NCBI GenBank assembly: GCA_037444005.1
Contig: JBBING010000004.1
Location: forward strand, 7,343 to 71,342
Direction: 5' to 3'
Length of the DNA stretch: 64,000 bases
Source: DATLZC01 sp037444005
Lineage (GTDB): Bacteria; Chloroflexota; Dehalococcoidia; DSTF01; JACRBR01
Below are positions 62,474-64,000 of the stretch, piece after piece. Position 1 is the stretch's first letter, and each line of letters opens with the position of its first letter. The notes below the pieces were generated by a model that worked only from the letters and a program-made list of their open reading frames with translations, was not told the DNA's origin and made no database searches. Position numbers and translations under genes: made by a program.

Positions 62474-62752
62474 TCACAACAGCGCGTCGCACTCGCTCGC
62501 CAAGGCCAGGTCCTTCTCGGTCACGCCTCCTTCGTCATGCGTCGAGAGGGTGAGCCGCACGCGGTTGTACTGGATGAGGATGTCGGGATGGTGGTTGCGG
62601 GCCTCCGCCACGTGGGCCACTTCGTTGACGAACGCGATGGCCTCCTTGAAGTCCTTGAAGCGATAGGTCTTGGCGATCTCCCGCTCGCCCCGCTCCCATC
62701 CCTGGAGCTTGCGCAGCTCGCGTTGCAACGTGTCTGGATCGACGAGCGCCAC
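62474..62752 (-). CDS. 4a-hydroxytetrahydrobiopterin (pterin-4a-carbinolamine) dehydratase
   Basis: A 92-residue PHS/DCoH-family protein. The family motif with FKEAIAFVNEVAHVAEARNH has the conserved His, followed by HPDILIQYNRVRLTLSTHD. It dehydrates carbinolamine pterin in tetrahydropterin recycling, or acts as a molybdopterin-related factor in organisms without aromatic hydroxylases. GGAGG lies 6 bases before the GTG at 62752; a second GTG one codon upstream is too close to it. The gene is alone, 90 bases before the ABC operon. Confidence 0.92.
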   Translation of the reverse strand: MALVDPDTLQRELRKLQGWERGEREIAKTYRFKDFKEAIAFVNEVAHVAEARNHHPDILIQYNRVRLTLSTHDEGGVTEKDLALASECDALL

Positions 62753-62844
62753 CACGCACCTCCTTTCGCCGGAACGCCGCCGTGCGCGCCTATTGTGGTG
62801 CCGCGCGGGTCGCCTGACAAGCGGCGGTCCGAAACGGGCGCCCG

Positions 62845-62853
62845 TGCTAGAAT
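62845..62853 (+). promoter_or_regulatory. Extended -10 of the methyltransferase gene
   Basis: TGCTAGAAT is an extended -10, 17 bases before the ATG at 62871, with GGAGG between them, so this gene has a very short leader. It is the clearest TGCTANNNT site on the + strand. Confidence 0.5.
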
Positions 62854-62870
62854 GGCCCGCCGGAGGCTCC

Positions 62871-63935
62871 ATGAATGACCACGCTTCGCCCACCAAGCAA
62901 GAGCGGGCGCGACGCTTCTTCGAGTGGGCGCACGGGTTCGCCGCGATGCGCATGGCCTTCTTCGGCCTGCGCCTCGGGCTCTTCGACGCGCTGCGCTCCG
63001 CCCCCGAAGGCCTGACCGCACCCGAGCTGTCCGCCGCCGTCGGCCTCGACCCCACCTACGTCGCCGCCTGGGCGAAGACCGCCTACGCCTGCGAGCTCCT
63101 CTCGTACGACCCGGCCAGCGAGCGCTTCCGCCTCGCCCCGGACATGGAGGACCTCCTCCTGAACGACGCCGACCCGCTCTACATGGCGGGCATTCCCCTG
63201 AGCCTCGCCATCGAGTCCCGGCAAGTCGACCGGCTCCTCGAGAACTTTCGGACCGGCGGCGGCATCCCGTTCGCAGAGTACGGCCCCGACCTGGTCGAGA
63301 GCCTCGAAGCGCTGAGCAAGGCGGCGTACGAGGTCTACCTTCCGAACGTTCTCCTGCCGTCGGTGCCCGGCCTTCGGGAGCGGCTGTCGGCCGGGGGCAA
63401 GATTCTGGAGCTGGGGTGCGGCGCCGGCGTCGGACTTTTGAGCCTCGCTCGCGCCTTTCCCCACTGCACCGTCACCGGCGTCGACCCCGACGAACTGAGC
63501 ATCGCCCGCGCCCGCGAGCGCATCCAGCAGGCCGGCCTGGCCGACCGGGTCGCCGCCGAGGTGATGCGTTCCGAGGACCTGAACGTCGAAAGCGTCTTCG
63601 ATTTCGTGTACGTCCAGACGGCGCTCCACGAGATGGACGACGTTGCGGCGGCGCTGGTCAACACGCGCCGGGCCCTGGTCGACGGCGGCGTGCTGCTCAT
63701 CACCGAGGTGCGGGGCGCGGAGCGCGTGGAAGACGCCACCGGGCCCTATCAAGCCGTCCTGGCGCACATGGACCTCTTCTACGAGATCCCGCAGTCGCTC
63801 GCGAAAGGCGGTCTCGGGGTGGGCTTCCTCAACAAGCGGCAGGTGGAGACGCTGGCGCTGGGCGCGGGGTTCGCCGAGGTCCGCGAGCTCGATCTTCCCG
63901 TGCCCGTGTACGCGGCGTTCTACGCCGTCAAGTAG
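62871..63935 (+). CDS. SAM-dependent methyltransferase, O-methyltransferase-like
   Basis: A 354-residue methyltransferase. An N-terminal winged-helix dimerisation domain (about 10-110: AMRMAFFGLRLGLFDALR, GLTAPELSAAVGLDPTYVAA) resembles plant-type and polyketide O-methyltransferases. The catalytic Rossmann part has ILELGCGAGVGLLSLA (motif I, about residue 177) and VTGVDPDELSIARARERI. FVYVQTALHEMDD is the acidic-His segment. The substrate is unknown and no biosynthetic cluster surrounds it. GGAGG and an extended -10 directly precede the ATG. The 65 bases after it hold nothing I can identify. Confidence 0.9.
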   Translation: MNDHASPTKQERARRFFEWAHGFAAMRMAFFGLRLGLFDALRSAPEGLTAPELSAAVGLDPTYVAAWAKTAYACELLSYDPASERFRLAPDMEDLLLNDADPLYMAGIPLSLAIESRQVDRLLENFRTGGGIPFAEYGPDLVESLEALSKAAYEVYLPNVLLPSVPGLRERLSAGGKILELGCGAGVGLLSLARAFPHCTVTGVDPDELSIARARERIQQAGLADRVAAEVMRSEDLNVESVFDFVYVQTALHEMDDVAAALVNTRRALVDGGVLLITEVRGAERVEDATGPYQAVLAHMDLFYEIPQSLAKGGLGVGFLNKRQVETLALGAGFAEVRELDLPVPVYAAFYAVK

Positions 63936-64000
63936 CAGCCCTGGCACTGAGCTGGTCCAGATAGATCCCGTACACCACACTAGAGATGAGGCGGGGTAGG

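Noticed and set aside
63936..64000. Start of a further gene at the right edge
   Set aside because: The last 65 bases show no start, stop pattern or ribosome site I can trust.

Overview
This window looks like a stretch of ordinary bacterial chromosome from a very GC-rich organism (about 70% G+C by eye). Genes are packed on both strands with 4-base ATGA or GTGA overlaps. I see no rRNA, tRNA, CRISPR array, phage or insertion sequence. A menaquinone pathway, LytR-CpsA-Psr envelope protein, RemA next to guanylate kinase, lipoprotein substrate-binding proteins and a mix of Shine-Dalgarno and leaderless starts would fit Chloroflexota, perhaps Dehalococcoidia-like. That placement is inference from gene content only; an actinobacterial or other deep Gram-positive-like lineage is not excluded. 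A 38-base run of N inside bioF shows this is a draft or metagenome assembly.

Layout. 1-12780: an HxlR regulator divergent from a YceI protein, pirin, an aminotransferase, an aldehyde dehydrogenase, a GH31 alpha-glycosidase, a LivJ-like lipoprotein divergent from a LysE exporter, a small SRPBCC protein, and a NUDIX hydrolase translationally coupled to a Lon-like protease. 12814-19428: CPBP protease, GAPDH, YbjQ protein, a TlpA-like thioredoxin, fumarase, a VOC protein and a family III CoA transferase. 19432-23944 (minus strand): M50 protease, HD protein, tyrA and aroA, then remA and gmk. 24051-29275: a promoter, cobalamin riboswitch and BtuF-like lipoprotein, then a P2-type cation ATPase divergent from a Ca2+/cation exchanger. 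29272-39062: a menaquinone operon in the order TetR-menF-D-H-B-A-C-E, with menG (ubiE) divergent from it. 39059-44506: birA-bioB-A-F-D, with a BirA-type operator across the birA start codon. 44460-48369: a degenerate GGDEF protein, a small hypothetical protein and a GGDEF/HD-GYP protein. 48482-58732: two acyl-CoA dehydrogenase/thiolase/enoyl-CoA hydratase modules flanking an envelope group (UDP-sugar dehydrogenase, VWA-FHA protein, GT-C membrane proteins). 58736-63935: LCP ligase, a polar amino-acid ABC transporter, pterin dehydratase and a methyltransferase.

The genes point to a respiring heterotroph: menaquinone for the electron chain, acyl-CoA and aldehyde oxidation, fumarase and GAPDH in central metabolism, its own biotin synthesis from pimeloyl thioester onward, and scavenging of corrinoid, amino acids and perhaps xylose-containing sugars. 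The strongest new observations are regulatory: a leaderless, autoregulated birA-bio operon with a perfect inverted repeat over the start codon; a TetR-headed men operon with its operator in the divergent men/menG promoter; an orphan riboswitch-controlled BtuF; and a bidirectional pair of leaderless starts sharing one -10 element. I found no convincing wholly new multi-gene system.
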